DNA from: Parvularia atlantis
Lineage: Eukaryota; Opisthokonta; Rotosphaerida
Length of the DNA: 35,833 nt
Assembly (NCBI GenBank): GCA_943704415.1
Contig: CALSCO010001383.1
Span: 1-35,833, forward strand
Direction of reading: 5' to 3'
Below the pieces are notes generated by a model. That model ran no database searches and was not told where the DNA came from. It saw only the letters and a list, made by a program, of their open reading frames with translations. Positions 1 through 10,580 of the stretch are shown one piece after another. The position numbers were made by a program, and so were the translations under genes. The first letter of the stretch is position 1, and each line of letters starts with the position of its first letter.

Positions 1-980
1 GGGGGGGGGCGCACCTGCACGGGGTTGTACACAAAGGTCATGTCGTCGATGATGTCGATCGTCGGCACGAGCACGCGCGTCGGATCCTCGGCGATGCGCG
101 CGATCATCGGCTGCAACCAGTCGTTGTTGACCTCGCAGTGGCTGTCGAGGAACACGAGCACGTCGGCCTCGGCGTCTGCGCGTGCGCACGTGCCGTGAGC
201 AGGCGGGCCGCGGCCGCGGGAAGGAGGGGGGTGCGGCGCACTCGCGGCGTCGGCGCCGATGGTGCGCGCGCGGATGAGGCCCTCGGTCTGGCGGTTCTGG
301 ATGAGCGTGACCTTGGGGTTGGACTCGAACGACTTGAACAGCTGCGCAGGTCGCGGCTCAGCCATCGCGATGACGTGCGGCCGGGCGCGCGCGCACCTCG
401 TGCAGCTCGGCGTGGTACTTGCTGAGCGAGCTGGGCGCGATGGACGGGTCGAGCGGGTAGAACAGCTGGGCGTCGGCATTGTCGTCGACAAGGATGATCT
501 CGCTGAGCAGGTGCGGCGGCGTGCGCTCGAGCACGGTGTGCACGGTGCGGCCCTATCGCGGTTAGGGACGCGCGTGAGCGCTTCGGCGTCGTGTCGCGGA
601 CACAGGCGGCCCGGCGCACGAGCATCAACGCGGTCTCGTTGCGGAAGCAGATGACGACGGCGGTCTTGGGCAGGTCGAGCGGGTACGTCAGACGGTGGCA
701 CTTGCTCGGGCGCGAGTCCGGGATGTCGCGCGCGAGCGGCCAGTGCTTGCGCTCGGCGGGCAAGCCGTCCTCTGCGCGGCACGCGTGGCGCACCCGCACC
801 GCGTGTGTCAGGCGCCACGGCCCGCCACGGCGCGCGCGCGGCAGGCCACACACGCAGATCCTGCAGCTTGGCGGTGAGCGGGCGGTTGTCTTGCGGTTTC
901 CTGTAGGCCGTGTAGAAGAGCACGACGGCCGTGGCCAGCAGCACGAGCAGCACGAGGCGGCGGCTCACTCGTAGCGCCAT
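1..980 (-). CDS. Polypeptide N-acetylgalactosaminyltransferase (GalNAc-T), 5' part, cut by window edge
   Basis: Golgi type II enzyme that starts mucin-type O-glycosylation by moving GalNAc from UDP-GalNAc to Ser/Thr. The ATG at 980 opens a short cytoplasmic end, a hydrophobic signal anchor (about residues 9-23, [15 protein letters not shown]) and a stem. The GT-A catalytic start follows: [17 protein letters not shown], then [20 protein letters not shown], then [10 protein letters not shown] and the metal-binding DxH as [12 protein letters not shown]. These match the GalNAc-T family order closely. Five exons are visible; introns begin GTGTGT or GTGCGC and end CAG or TAG, and joins such as [12 protein letters not shown] restore family sequence. 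The last visible exon runs into a GTGCGC donor and a C-run at the window edge, so the rest of the catalytic domain and any lectin domain lie outside. It is tandem with the PDH kinase gene, 52 bp away. GT27 family assignment is strong; donor/acceptor specificity cannot be told. Confidence 0.88.
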   Translation of the reverse strand, partial: MALRVSRRLVLLVLLATAVVLFYTAYRKPQDNRPLTAKLQDLRVWPAARAPWRAVAPDTRGAGAPRVPRRGRLARRAQALAARARHPGLAPEQVPPSDVPARPAQDRRRHLLPQRDRVDARAPGRLCPRHDAEALTRVPNRDRAAPCTPCSSARRRTCSARSSLSTTMPTPSCSTRSTRPSRPARSASTTPSCTRCARARPHVIAMAEPRPAQLFKSFESNPKVTLIQNRQTEGLIRARTIGADAASAPHPPPSRGRGPPAHGTCARADAEADVLVFLDSHCEVNNDWLQPMIARIAEDPTRVLVPTIDIIDDMTFVYNPVQVRPP

Positions 981-1032
981 CCTCTAGTGCTAAATTGTGA
1001 TCTGATGGTACATATTGCCTCACCGCCGCACC

Positions 1033-2609
1033 TCATAGCACGTTCTCGAGCTGGTCCTCGGGCGTGCGCTTGGCGCGGTAGTACGCGTCCGTCCCGAAGC
1101 CCTCCATCGACTTGAGCTGGATCGACCCGCCCAGGTACTCGGCGTGCACGCGCGCCAGCAGCAGCCCAAACCCGACGCCCGCCATCGGCGCAGCGACCAG
1201 CGGCGGCTCCATCGGCAGCGCCCCGGGCGGCAGCGGCGCGGTCACGGTCGCGGCCCCGGGCGTGAGCGCGACGGGGCTGTACTCGCGTCTGGGAGCGGTC
1301 GTGTAGGCAAAGTTCCACACCTGCCGCGCCGGGCGGTCAGCATGCAGCGCCCGCGGCCGCCTCCCCCCCACTGCGCGCCTTGCTCAGGTACTCGAACGGG
1401 ATGCCCCCGCCCTCGTCCGACACGCGAAACATGACGTCCTTGGCGCTCTCGGCGATCGTGACGATGACGGGCGGCAGGTCGCCCTCGGGCGTGACGGGCT
1501 GCCAGAGGCGCGTGAGCCAGCGCCGCGCCGCGCACCGCGTGCCGCACCCGGCTCAGGTCGGCGTCGCTCGTGTCTTCGAGCAGCTCGACGTAGCCCTCCT
1601 TCTCGACAATGGCGCGCATCGAGTTCTTGACCAGGTCGTGCAGCACAAACTGCGCTCGAAGGTCAGATGAAGCGCACTCACCACGCGGCAGCACGCGCGG
1701 TAGGCACCTCAATGTGCTCGGGCACGCCCGCGAGTGTCGCGTCTAAGTGGCCCTCGACGCGCACGTCCGGCGCGACGCCGTACGCGCGCTTGCACACGGT
1801 GCGCGAAATGTCGGCCGCGCGCCGCAACATCGTCTCGGCCGGCAGCGACGACGCCAGCACGCCAACGTAGCCGTCCTGCGCGCACGTGTGCCATCCGTCA
1901 GGCTCGGGCGCGCGCGCGCCTGCCGCTGCGCGTGCCTCGTGCGGCTGCGCCTCCGACAGCCGGATGTGCTGCTGCACAATGAGCCGACGCGCGAGGCGCG
2001 ACCGCAGCGTGCGCGTGAGGAACTGCTCGATCTGCTCCTCGGGCAGGTTGCCTGCGCGGCGGCATGTGGTCGGCCCGGCGCACGCCACGGGCCCGCGTGC
2101 CAGTCGCCTTACCGATGCTCTCCTTGAAGCCACGCGAGAGCAGCGGGACGACGGCCTGGTGCTCGCGCAGCTTCTGCATGAGCGCGGTGCACAACTGGCG
2201 GTTCTCCTGCACCGCGGTGAGCAGCGCGCCGCGCAGACGAAGCAGCTGGCCAGCACACCTCGACCGTGCGGATCTCGGGCACCTTGCGGAACGTGTCAAA
2301 CGCGTCCCAGTACAGCTCGTAAACGTGATTGATGCTCTTGTTCGTGCCGACGATGAACGGCAGCTGCTGGAACGAGGCGATGCGGTGCGCCAGGCGCACG
2401 GGCAGCTCCTCGCGGACGTAATTGGCGCTTTGCGTCGTCGTCCGCAAATGTCAGCACGTCGCGCAGAGCAGTGCCCGATAGCGCACACGCCTGCGCAGCA
2501 GCTTGCGCTCGCTCATGTGCTTGCCAAAGTTGATCAGCTCCTTCAGGCTGAGGCGCGTGGGCTGCCGCGCGAGGTACTGCTCGAGCACGGCGTTGCGGTA
2601 GAACGACAT
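1033..2609 (-). CDS. Mitochondrial pyruvate dehydrogenase kinase-type protein kinase (PDK/BCKDK family)
   Basis: Histidine-kinase-fold Ser kinase that phosphorylates and inactivates the E1 subunit of a mitochondrial 2-oxoacid dehydrogenase. The start [14 protein letters not shown] at 2609 leads into the regulatory four-helix bundle (FGKHMSER, then [15 protein letters not shown], then [17 protein letters not shown]). The GHKL ATPase domain follows: N-box [14 protein letters not shown]1 box [16 protein letters not shown]-lid side [12 protein letters not shown]2 box [10 protein letters not shown], and SMEGFGTDA before the stop at 1033. The Y-TTAPR and SMEGFGTD signatures fit PDK better than the branched-chain kinase BCKDK, though BCKDK cannot be excluded. 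The N-box has Asp where the family normally has the general-base Glu. Intron 1 (2428-2490) keeps the frame only with a GC donor. No clear presequence is visible at this start. The gene is head-to-head with the sugar transporter, 233 bp apart. Confidence 0.87.
2428..2490 (-). other. Candidate GC-AG intron in the PDK-type kinase gene
   Basis: On the minus strand the exon ends CTG CGC AG and the intron would begin GCGTGTGCG and end GCAAAG. Only this junction joins RKLLR to [13 protein letters not shown] in frame (phase 2). The two GT donors just downstream (GTGTGC, GTGCGC) give a wrong frame. The length is 63 nt, with GCTGAC as a possible branch site. Confidence 0.6.
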
Positions 2610-2842
2610 GCGCGCTCTGTTCCCGCACTGTGTCACACTTGTGAACTTTATTAACGGCTGTCGGCGTGGCTTCCTGCTGCGCCCGCGCCGCGCCGCGCAG
2701 TGCACAGTGCGCGCGGCGCAGTGCCACTCTCTTCTCCCGCCGCACCGTGCGCGCCCGCCCGCCCTGTCGCCCGTCCTGTCGCCCGCCCTGTCGCCCGCGA
2801 AGTGTCGCACTGCCTCACTCGCACGTGCACACAGCCGCGACC
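2610..2842. promoter_or_regulatory. Divergent promoter region, PDK-type kinase / nucleotide-sugar transporter
   Basis: This 233-bp gap separates two opposite start codons and is the longest gene-free stretch in the window. It holds a small A/T-richer patch near 2640-2656 (AACTTTATTAACG), the decamer TGTCACACTT at 2631-2640, and a GC-box-like 12-bp tandem repeat at 2756-2799. No TATA box is obvious at a standard distance from either ATG. Confidence 0.5.
2756..2799 (+). repeat. 12-bp tandem repeat, about 3.5 copies
   Basis: Units read CGCCCGCCCTGT, CGCCCGTCCTGT and CGCCCGCCCTGT, followed by a partial fourth unit CGCCCGCG. It lies 44-87 bp upstream of the sugar-transporter ATG at 2843, inside a divergent promoter. 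The core resembles GC-box (Sp1/KLF-type) sites; whether a factor binds it is unknown. Confidence 0.85.
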
Positions 2843-3992
2843 ATGGCCGGCGACCGCGGCGGCCCAGGCGACGCGATCGCCCTCGGCGACCTCGAAAAGG
2901 GCGCGCGCGACGGGCCCGGGGTGATCATCCCGTCCGAGCCCGTCAAAAACAGTGCGCCCAAGGAGGAGGAGCAGCTGTGGGGCGTGCCGATCAAGTACCT
3001 CTCGCTCTTCATCCTCGTCTTTCAGAACAGCACGCTGGTCATCGTCATGCGCTACTCGCGCATCATGCCCGGCGACATGTTCTTCTCGTCCACGGCCGTG
3101 GTCGTGTCCGAGATGCTCAAGATGCTCACGTGCTGCCTCATCGTCTGGGCCGCCGAGAAGTACAACACGCGCGCTTTTGTGCAGCGGTGTGCGCGCGCAC
3201 GCACCAGGGCGCCCCGAGCCGCCTGCGCCGCGGCTGACGCACGCGCTGGTGTGCACACGCAGGCTACGCGAGGACATCGTCGACAAGCCCGTCGAGACGC
3301 TCAAGCTGGCCGTGCCCGCGATCCTCTACACCGTCCAGAACAACCTGCAGTACGTGGCCGTGTCCAATCTTGACGCGGCCACGTTCCAGGTGACGTACCA
3401 GCTCAAGATCCTCACCACAGCCGTCTTCTCCGTGCTCATGCTCGGCAAGACGCTCTCGCCAATCAAGTGGTGGTCGCTCATCGTCCTCACTGTCGGCGTG
3501 GGTCTGGTCCAGATCCCGCCCGACTACTTCTCGGGCCACGCGCCGGACGAGAAGCCGCACCAGAACACGCTCGTGGGTCTGCTGGCCGTGTTCACGGCCT
3601 GCCTCATGTCGGGCTTCGCCGGCGTCTACTTTGAGAAGCTGCTCAAGGGCTCTGAGGTGAGCGTGTGGATGCGCAACATCCAGCTCGGCCTCTTTGGCGC
3701 GGCCATCGGCATGCTCGGCGTCCTCGTAAAGGACGGCGCCGAGATCGCCGACAAGGGCTTCTTCTACGGCTACAACTATGTCACGTGGATGGCCATCGCC
3801 AACCAGGCGCTCGGGGGGCTGCTCGTGGCCGTCGTTGTCAAGTACGCCGACAACATCCTCAAGGGCTACGCCACATCCATTTCGATCATCATCTCGGCCA
3901 TCGCCTCGGTCTACCTGTTCGACTTTGAGCTCTCGACGCTCTTCGCCCTCGGCTCGTCCATGGTCATCGCCGCCGTGTACATGTACTCGTAG
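2843..3992 (+). CDS. Golgi nucleotide-sugar transporter (SLC35A-like, UDP-Gal/UDP-GlcNAc/CMP-Sia family)
   Basis: Multi-pass Golgi or ER antiporter that brings a nucleotide sugar into the lumen in exchange for the nucleoside monophosphate. The ATG at 2843 has a good context (GCGACCATGG). After a polar 50-residue N-terminus comes [17 protein letters not shown], then the family signature [40 protein letters not shown] and [16 protein letters not shown], with later segments [43 protein letters not shown] and a final segment ending [10 protein letters not shown]. This is the SLC35A family layout of about ten membrane spans. One 76-nt intron (3187-3262) starts GTGTGCG, has CTGAC at 3234-3238 and ends CAG; splicing joins FVQR to LREDIVDKP. 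Substrate cannot be read from sequence; UDP-galactose or UDP-GlcNAc is most likely. It may supply the same glycosylation system as the GalNAc-transferase in this window. Confidence 0.93.
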
Positions 3993-4019
3993 TGGCGCGG
4001 CAGCCCTCGACAAAAACGA

Positions 4020-5485
4020 TCAAACGGGAAAGTCTGCGGCGCGCGCGGTGTGTGTGTGTGTGTGTAAGCGCGGCACGTTGGCGGCGGCGGCAGCGGGCAC
4101 GCGCGGCACGCACACACAATGACGAGCTTGGCGATGCCGAACGACGCCGCCGCGGCGAGCGAGCCCACGAGCGTCGTCTCGAACGAGCTGTACAGCAGGT
4201 TGGCCGAGCCTTCCATTCGCCCCTGCGTGCGCACACGCGAGCGTCAGGCATGGCTCACGCTGGCTGCATGACGCCACCACCTTCATGAGCCCAAACACGG
4301 CCAGCGCTAGCACGGTCAGCCCGATGCTGATGTACAGCGCAATGAACGCGTTCGACTCGAAAAAGTACGGGAAGATCTGCGCGCGGCGGGGGCTCAGGCG
4401 TCCGGTGGCAAGCGCGCGCGGCCGCAGGCACATGCGCACCGGCACCAGCCCGCCGACAAAGTACGAGCCGCCAATCGTCAGCGCGCTCTGCCGGCCCGCA
4501 CACGTCAGTCCCACTCACGCCCAGTTGCAAGCATGCAGACCTGCCACGCCCGGTGCTTGGACGGCTTCTCGAGGTTGAGCTCGAAGCGCATCATAAAGTC
4601 GACAAACTTCGTCTTGTTGGCCGAGAGGGTCTCGAGCATCGGCTGCAGCGTGACCTGGTCGAGCCCGTACGGCTCAAAGATCTCGACGATTTCCTTTGCG
4701 CGCACCCGTCAGCCCCGCGCGTGGCCCGACGCGCCCACCGCGCGCACCTGCAGCTCGCGCTGGAGGCAGTTGTCGACCTGCGCAGACGTAAGTCATCGCG
4801 GGCGTGCACACTGCACTCGCGCACACCTCCCAGTCCTCGCGCCGCCGCTCGTTGTGGTAGTGCTCCATCTCGGAGCGGCCCGCCAGCCAGCCACCGAGGC
4901 CCTGACGCGCGCACGGTGTGAGCGCGGTAGTGCCCCGTGAGGCGCGGAAGCACGCCACCATCGATATCGCGCCCGCGACGATTTCTGCGCACGCCCGCCC
5001 CTCAGCACCACGGTCACGACCCGTGCAGCCCTGCGCGCACCCGCCAGGCCCGCCGTCACGACGAGGTTGGACGTGCCCAGGTTCGACAGGCCCGCGGTGA
5101 GCGCGAACGGCACCGTCAGACCGTCAGACAGCCCGATGACGATGTCCTGAATGATCTGCGACCGCGCACCGCGTCGGTACACACACATGCGGCCGCGCGC
5201 AATCGCCCGATGGCCGTGCCGCCCGCCGCGACGCACCTCGGCGCCGTGGAAGTGCCGCTCGGTGTGGTCGATGAGACTTGAGTGTACCGACGCCTTGTCT
5301 GTGGGCGCGCGCACGCGGCCTCAGCGCCGGCGCGCGGCACCGGCCAGCCAAGTCCGCGCACCCTCGTCGCCTTCCACCGCCACGGCCGTGTGCGCCGCCG
5401 CACCCGCGCTGCCCTCGCCGCGCGCGGTGCCGTGCTCAAGCAAGCCGTCGCTGGAGTTGAGCAGGGCCAGAGCCATCGAGTCCAT
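4020..5485 (-). CDS. VIT1/CCC1-family vacuolar iron/manganese transporter
   Basis: Proton-coupled carrier that moves cytosolic Fe2+ or Mn2+ into a vacuole-like store. The ATG at 5485 opens a soluble N-terminus ending DHTERHFHGAE. Membrane segment 1 carries the family hallmark IVIGLSDGLTVPFALTAGLS, followed by GAISMGLGGWLAGRSEMEHY. The acidic metal-binding helix is EHYHNERRREDWEVDNCLQ, then VEIFEPYGLD, an SALTIGGSYFVGGL segment, a third segment NAFIALYISIGLTVLALAVF, the typical K-G after GLMK, and a last segment ending AKLVIVYFPV. Introns are short; examples join AGAISM to GLGGWLA and FGLMK to GRMEG, restoring family consensus. The last intron (4034-4113) uses the usual GTGCGT donor and gives the stop at 4020-4022. 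Skipping that choice would run the frame into the neighbouring transporter gene. The start codon is only 15 bp from that of NRDE2 on the other strand. Confidence 0.9.
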
Positions 5486-5500
5486 GATGGCCGCAGAAGT
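5486..5500. promoter_or_regulatory. 15-bp gap between divergent start codons (VIT1-like / NRDE2)
   Basis: The minus-strand ATG ends at 5483-5485 and the plus-strand ATG begins at 5501. The gap reads GATGGCCGCAGAAGT. Both 5' leaders, and probably core promoter elements, must lie inside the other gene's transcribed region. Both starts give the expected family N-termini. Confidence 0.7.
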
Positions 5501-8500
5501 ATGACGGACGAGCCGGTCTTTGAGCGCGGTGCGGCGTCGCAGTTGCAGCGCGGACTGCGCACTGACGGCGGACGTGGCGCGCGCGTACTGCAGCCAAGTC
5601 GTTCCCGACGTGGCTGCTCGGGCGCACGTCGGCCGCGCTCGTGCCGCTCGGGCTGCGCGACGAGGACGAGGCGCGGCGCGCGGCCGAGGCCGAGGCGCGC
5701 GACTCGAGCGGCGACGACGAGCCGGGCGGGCGCCGGCGCCGGCACCACCGCGACGAGCGGCGCGAGCGCAAGAAGCACAAGCACAAGCACAAGCACCGCC
5801 GCGGCGAGAGCGCGAGCGACGCCGATGCCGCGCCCGAGGAGCCGCGCTTCCGCCTGGCAATCAAGGTGCGCCGCCACGACTGCCACCACCTAACCGCTGA
5901 CGGCACGCCGCGCGCAGGACCGCGCCGAGTCGGACGCGGACGAGCCTGCGCCGGAGCGGTGCGCGCGCGTGGTTGCACGGCTGCTCTCGTGTGACGGTCG
6001 CGATCGGCAGACGCGCGCCATCGGCAACGGCACGGGCCGCTCTGCCATCGTCGGCCGGCGGCCAGATGCTGCTCGGCGGCCCGCCCTACTTCACCGACCG
6101 CCAGGGCGACCGCGAGAACCTCGTCTACCAGAGCCTGTACAAGGCCGACATCCCGCGCTACCGCGCGCGCCGCGCCGGCCCCGCGCTCGGCCTGCCGCGC
6201 CAGTACCGCATGGCGCTCTCTCCCGACAAGGTCGTCCTGTTTATCACGCAGGCTGACGCGATTCGCAAGCTGCAGGTGTGCGCGCTGCTGCCGCCTCACG
6301 TGCAGTCGCTGACGCGCTGTCAGATCTCGGAGCGCTATTTTGGCCGCCAGCAGCTGATGCAGATGGAGCAGGACGCGCCGCTACTGATGCTGCCGCGGCC
6401 GATGGCCAACGCCAGGGAGGTGCGCGCGCCGTGGTTTGTGCCCGTGAGCGAAATCGTCGAGCTCGAGAGCGAGGCGCGGCCGAGCGGTGCGCCGTATACG
6501 CCATGCGCTGTGCGCTGCGCGGCTGACCCTGCGCAGCTGTAGGCACTGCGGGCGAGCGCGGCACGGACGACAAGGACGAGCAGAGCATCTGGAGCTTCAT
6601 CGGTGTGTCGCCGTCGGCGTCGTCCAAGCCGCGTGATGCCGCTGCGGCGGCGGCCGCGGCTGCCGAGGCCGCCAACGACACGCCGCGGCAGCAGCTGTAC
6701 AAACGGCAGAACATCGAGTTCAACAAGAAGCTGCACGAGGTGCGTGCGCAGTGCACCGGCCGCGGGTGCGGCTGCTGATGCATCGCTGCGCGAGAAACGC
6801 AGAACCCGCGCGACGTGCAGCTCTGGCGCAAGTTTGTGGAGTTCCAGGGCACGGGCTATATGTCGGTGGTGTCGCGGCGGCTCACGGCAACGGCACGGGC
6901 GGCGCTGTTTGACCGCAAGATCGCCATCCTCGAGCGCGCGCTGAAGGAGAACGCGGGCAACGAGGACCTGATGAGCGACCTGATGGTCGCACAGGAGGAG
7001 CGCCTCGAGTGCGTGCGCGCGCCTGCCCTGGTGGCTGCGGCTGACTTGGCCCCGCGCTGCGCCGCACAGCCCCACCAGCCTGCTCAACAAGTGGGAGGCC
7101 ATGCTCAAGCTGCACCCGCAGTCGGTGCGCCTGTGGTCGCTCTACCTCTCATTCCGGTGCCGCCACTTTGCAACATTCCGCGTCACGTCCGTGTTCGAGG
7201 CGCACGGCAAGGTGCATGCAGCCGGTCGCCCCGCGCTCGCTTACCCCTCTGCGCCAGGCACTGCGCACGGTGAAGCCGCCGGCGACCGTCAGCATCACGA
7301 CCGACTCGGCCGCGCTCGTCGGCCACGCCACAGGCCATGCGCAGCTGTTTGTGCTGCTGCGCTTGCTCGTACTGCTACTCAACGCCGGTGCGTTCTAGTG
7401 CTGTCGCAAGGTCGCGGTGGCCAACCAGAGAGCGCGCTGCTGTAGGGCACACGGAGCGCGCCCTGTCGATCGCGCAGGCCGTGCTCGAGCTCAACTGCTA
7501 CTGCCCCGCGGCGCTCGAGCGGGCGGGCCTAGAGCGCCGCGTGGAGGAGCTCGGGCGGTACTGGGCGAGCAACCTACCGCGCGTGGGCGAGGAGGGCCAC
7601 GTGCCGTGGTCGATGTGGTACGACAGCGCGGCCGACGCCTTTGCAGGCGCGCCAAAGGGCACGGCCGAGGGCGACAGCGCGACCGCCGAGGCCGCGGTTC
7701 TCTCGGAGGACGTCTCGCTCGTGGACAAGTGGGAGCGCCTTGAGACGGCGCGGTCGCAGCGCGACTGGCTGCCGTCGCGCGACCCGGACTGTGCGTGCGG
7801 CTCGCCGCGTCTGCGCTCGACGCTGACACATGAGCAGACGTCGCCGACCCGGAGCGCCTCGTCTTGCTGGACGACATCGCGTCGGCGCTGTTCCTGGTTA
7901 AGTCCGACGTCGAGCGCGCCGCGCTCGTTCAGACCGTCCTGAGCGCGCTCGGCGTCCCGCTGGCACGTGTTCGAGTGCGGACGGGGCTGCGGCTGACGCG
8001 CTGCCGCGCCAGTTTGGCTTCTCGCGGCTCGGCTCAGCGCACACGGGCTTCTTCGACGCCTCGTTGCTCGTAGCGACGCAGGACGCGCTTGTGCCGCCTT
8101 CGGGCATGCTGACGTCGCTGGTGCGGCGGCTGCAGCCGGTCGTGCTAGCCAGTCGCGGCTCACCGTCCGCGCTGCGCCAGCCACCGGTCTTCCCGTACGC
8201 GCCCGAGCTGCTCCTCCCGGACCCGCAGCTACACGCGCGTGACGCGACAGCATGGGCTACCTGGGGCACGGCCGTCCGCGCCGCGTTCTCGCTCGCGCCC
8301 AAGGTCGCCTTTGCGCGGTACGCTACCAACGGCCGTGGTGCGCTCCTCTCATGCGCGCGCGCATAGCCGCCTGTTTGCGACGGCCGTGGAGCTGTGCCCG
8401 GATGACGGCGTCCTGCCGGCCGCGTGGATCGCCTGGGAGTACGCCCTGCACCCGCCAGCGTGCGTGCGCGTGCAGGGCAGCACCGGTCACGCGTCCTGAC

Positions 8501-10144
8501 TGGCCGTGTGCCGCAGCGCCAAGCAGGTCGCCAAGCAGCTGCTCAAGACGCGCCGCGAGGACGTCACGCTGTGGCAGATGTACGCCTGCACCGAGCTGCA
8601 CCAAGGGCGCGACGACGAGGTGCGTGCGGCTGCGTGCGTCGCTGCCCCGGCTGAGCGCGCGGCTCAGGCGCGCAAGGTGTACAAGAACGCGTTGCTGCTC
8701 GCGCTGCACCGGGCCTCGGTGTCCCCGGACGCCGGTGCGCGCGTGCTGGCCACGATCGCGCGCTGCTGGTGCACGATGGAGCTCGCGCGGGTGCGCTCAG
8801 CATGCATGTCGGTGCAGCGCGCTCACGCGTCGGCGCAGGGGTCAGAGGAGCGCGGCATTGCGGTGCTCGTCAGCGCTGCGACGGGGCAGTCCGTTGAGCC
8901 GGGCGCCGTTGCGGGCACGGTAATGCAAGAGGCGCGGGCGCGGCTGCTGGCCAGGGCGGCGGCCTCGTTCGACGATGCGGTCAACCTCGCCCTGTTTGTC
9001 CTTGCGACGCAGAGCAAGCTGGACGCGTGTCTGCGCAGCCTCGAGGCACGTGCGAGGAGGGCCGTGCAGCGGTCGCAGTGCTCACCGCGGCGCGCGGCGC
9101 GTGCACAGGAGGCGTCGCTCGCGTTGGCGACCAACGGGCAACCGCTCTACGCGGAGCTGACTGCGATGGCGTGCGTTGTGCTGGCCTGCGTCGCCGGCTT
9201 TCTCGCGGCTCACTGTGCGCTGCAGCTGCCTCACTGCCGTTCGCGTGCATGCACGGCTCAGCCAGGCGCTCGTGCCACCGATGACAATCGTCGCAACGCT
9301 CAAGTCGGGTGCGTGGGCGCGCAGCGGCGGACGAAGAGGCTGACAGGCGCGAGCAGCCTACGCGCGCTTCCCGTACAACATGTACCTGCTCGGGAGCCTG
9401 CTGAGCGAGCTGGCGACGATGCCCGTCGGCGTGCTGTCCACAGGCGACTTGCTGCGCATGTGCGTCGCTTGCACACACAACGCGTGCACGCCGTCGCTCA
9501 CACGCCCCGCACCCAGTGACATGCAGCGGCGGCCGTCGTGGAGCACGTGGCTGGCGGCAATCGTGAGCGAGTGGCGGCAGCCGCAGCCCAACCGCGTGCG
9601 CATCCGCTCGCTCGTCGTGCGCGCGGTCGAGTCGGACGCGTGCGTGGCGGCGACCGGGTCGGGCGGGGATGGTGGCGCTCACCCTGCGCTCGATGCGTAC
9701 AGTGGCCGCCTGTGCCCGCTCCTGTGGAAGCTCTACCTCGCGCTCGAGCACGGCAAGCTCGACCGGCTGAAGCACGTCTACTACCGCGCCGTGCGTGAGT
9801 GCCCCGGGTCGAAAGGTGTGTGCGCGCGCGCGCGCCCTCGCGAGCCGCGATCGGCTGATGTCGGCGTCGCGCCAGACCTGCACGAGGCGGCGCTCGCGCT
9901 CGTCAGCCGCGCGCGGCCCAACGCGGCGGCGGCGGCGGCCGAGGAGGACACGGCGCTTCTGGGCGAATTCTTCGCGGTGATGGAGGAGAAGGAGCTGCGG
10001 CTGCGCGTGCTGCTGGAGGAGGTCGCGCCGGCGGCCGCTGCGAGCGACGACGAGGGCAGCGACGCCGCGCCGGTGCCGGCGGCGGCCGTGCGCGCGCCGA
10101 TGGACGACGACGAAGAGCGTGGGGAGCAAGACGATGCCATGTAA
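5501..10144 (+). CDS. NRDE2: NRDE2 (nuclear RNAi-defective-2 / HAT-repeat RNA-surveillance protein)
   Basis: Nuclear HAT/TPR-repeat protein; in other eukaryotes it binds the helicase MTR4, modulates the nuclear exosome, and supports nuclear RNAi in worms. The ATG at 5501 gives MTDEPVFER, and intron 5529-5593 joins it to AKSFPTWLLG, the usual NRDE2 opening. Next is a basic/acidic low-complexity zone (KKHKHKHKHRR). The NRDE-2 box follows at about 6085-6200: YFTDRQGDRENLVYQSLYKA, DIPRYRARRAG. HAT-like helices include NPRDVQLWRKFVEFQ, FDRKIAILERALKENAG, LLNKWEAMLKLHPQSVRLWS and PERLVLLDDIASALFLVKSD. The C-terminus has KHVYYRAVRECPGSK and VMEEKELRLRVLLEEV, both family hallmarks, then an acidic tail and a TAA at 10142-10144. 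There are many short introns, several ending CTGAC...CAG; I did not fix every exon edge between 7000 and 9400. It ends 34 bp from the NDUFA3 stop. Confidence 0.87.
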
Positions 10145-10178
10145 GGTGCCCGAACACAGATGGACGGGCGGCTGTGCC

Positions 10179-10515
10179 TCACGAGCTGCCTTCGCCTGCT
10201 GCCGCGACTGCGCGCGCGCACACGGCCGTGAGTACGATGCGCACGATCACGGCGGAGAGGGCGGTGCGCACGCACGCGGGTACGACGTGGGCAGCTGTGT
10301 CTTGTTCTGGATGCCGAGGGTGCGGCGCAGCCACGGCCCGGCGAGGACGAGCGCGGGGCCTGCGTCGCACGGGTGAGCCGTGCACGGCCTGCGCGCACAC
10401 ACGTTCACGCACCGAGCAGCCCGACGAAGACCGACATGACGACGACGGGCTCGCGCGCCGCGAACGTGCGCAGCGTCGTCCACGACGAGGCCGCCGAGCC
10501 GACGAACGACGCCAT
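10179..10515 (-). CDS. NDUFA3: Complex I accessory subunit NDUFA3/B9-like
   Basis: Small single-span subunit of the membrane arm of mitochondrial NADH dehydrogenase. Three exons were checked in frame: 10413-10515, 10276-10359 and 10179-10207. The introns of 53 nt (donor GTGCGT) and 68 nt (donor GTGCGT) end CAG. The product is 71 residues, close to the family size of about 80. It begins MASFVGSAASSWTTLRTF, then the family motif REPVVVMSVFVGLL with the membrane span running through GPALVLAGPW, and then the IQNKTQLPTSYP stretch, equivalent to the INKATPYNYP region of animal NDUFA3. The tail LAAAGEGSS is short. Similarity is modest because the family is small and fast-evolving, so the call rests on the EPV...span...(T)xY-P layout. 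It is head-to-head with MRPL32, another mitochondrial gene, with 65 bp between start codons. Confidence 0.75.
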
Positions 10516-10580
10516 GCTGGCTGCAATGAACCAGCCCTCTCTACGCCCACTACGCATTGTCGCACACGCGCGCAGTAGAA
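10516..10580. promoter_or_regulatory. 65-bp divergent promoter shared by NDUFA3 and MRPL32
   Basis: Both flanking genes encode mitochondrial proteins, so one bidirectional promoter could coordinate them. The interval includes GCATTGTCGCACACG; no TATA box is visible. An in-frame upstream TTG at 10557 was not taken as the MRPL32 start because ATG codons follow at 10581 and 10605. Confidence 0.5.

Noticed and set aside
3911-4033. Longer C-terminus of the VIT1-like protein overlapping the sugar-transporter gene
   Set aside because: It needs a poorer donor in the last intron. The usual GTGCGT donor at 4113 gives AKLVIVYFPV and a stop at 4020-4022 without overlap.
4031-4113. CA/TG repeat near 4050 as a microsatellite feature of note
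   Set aside because: It is a short run inside the last VIT1-like intron, common and without visible consequence.
10557-10580. Upstream TTG start for MRPL32
   Set aside because: ATG codons at 10581 and 10605 follow in frame and give a normal presequence; non-ATG starts are rare in eukaryotes.
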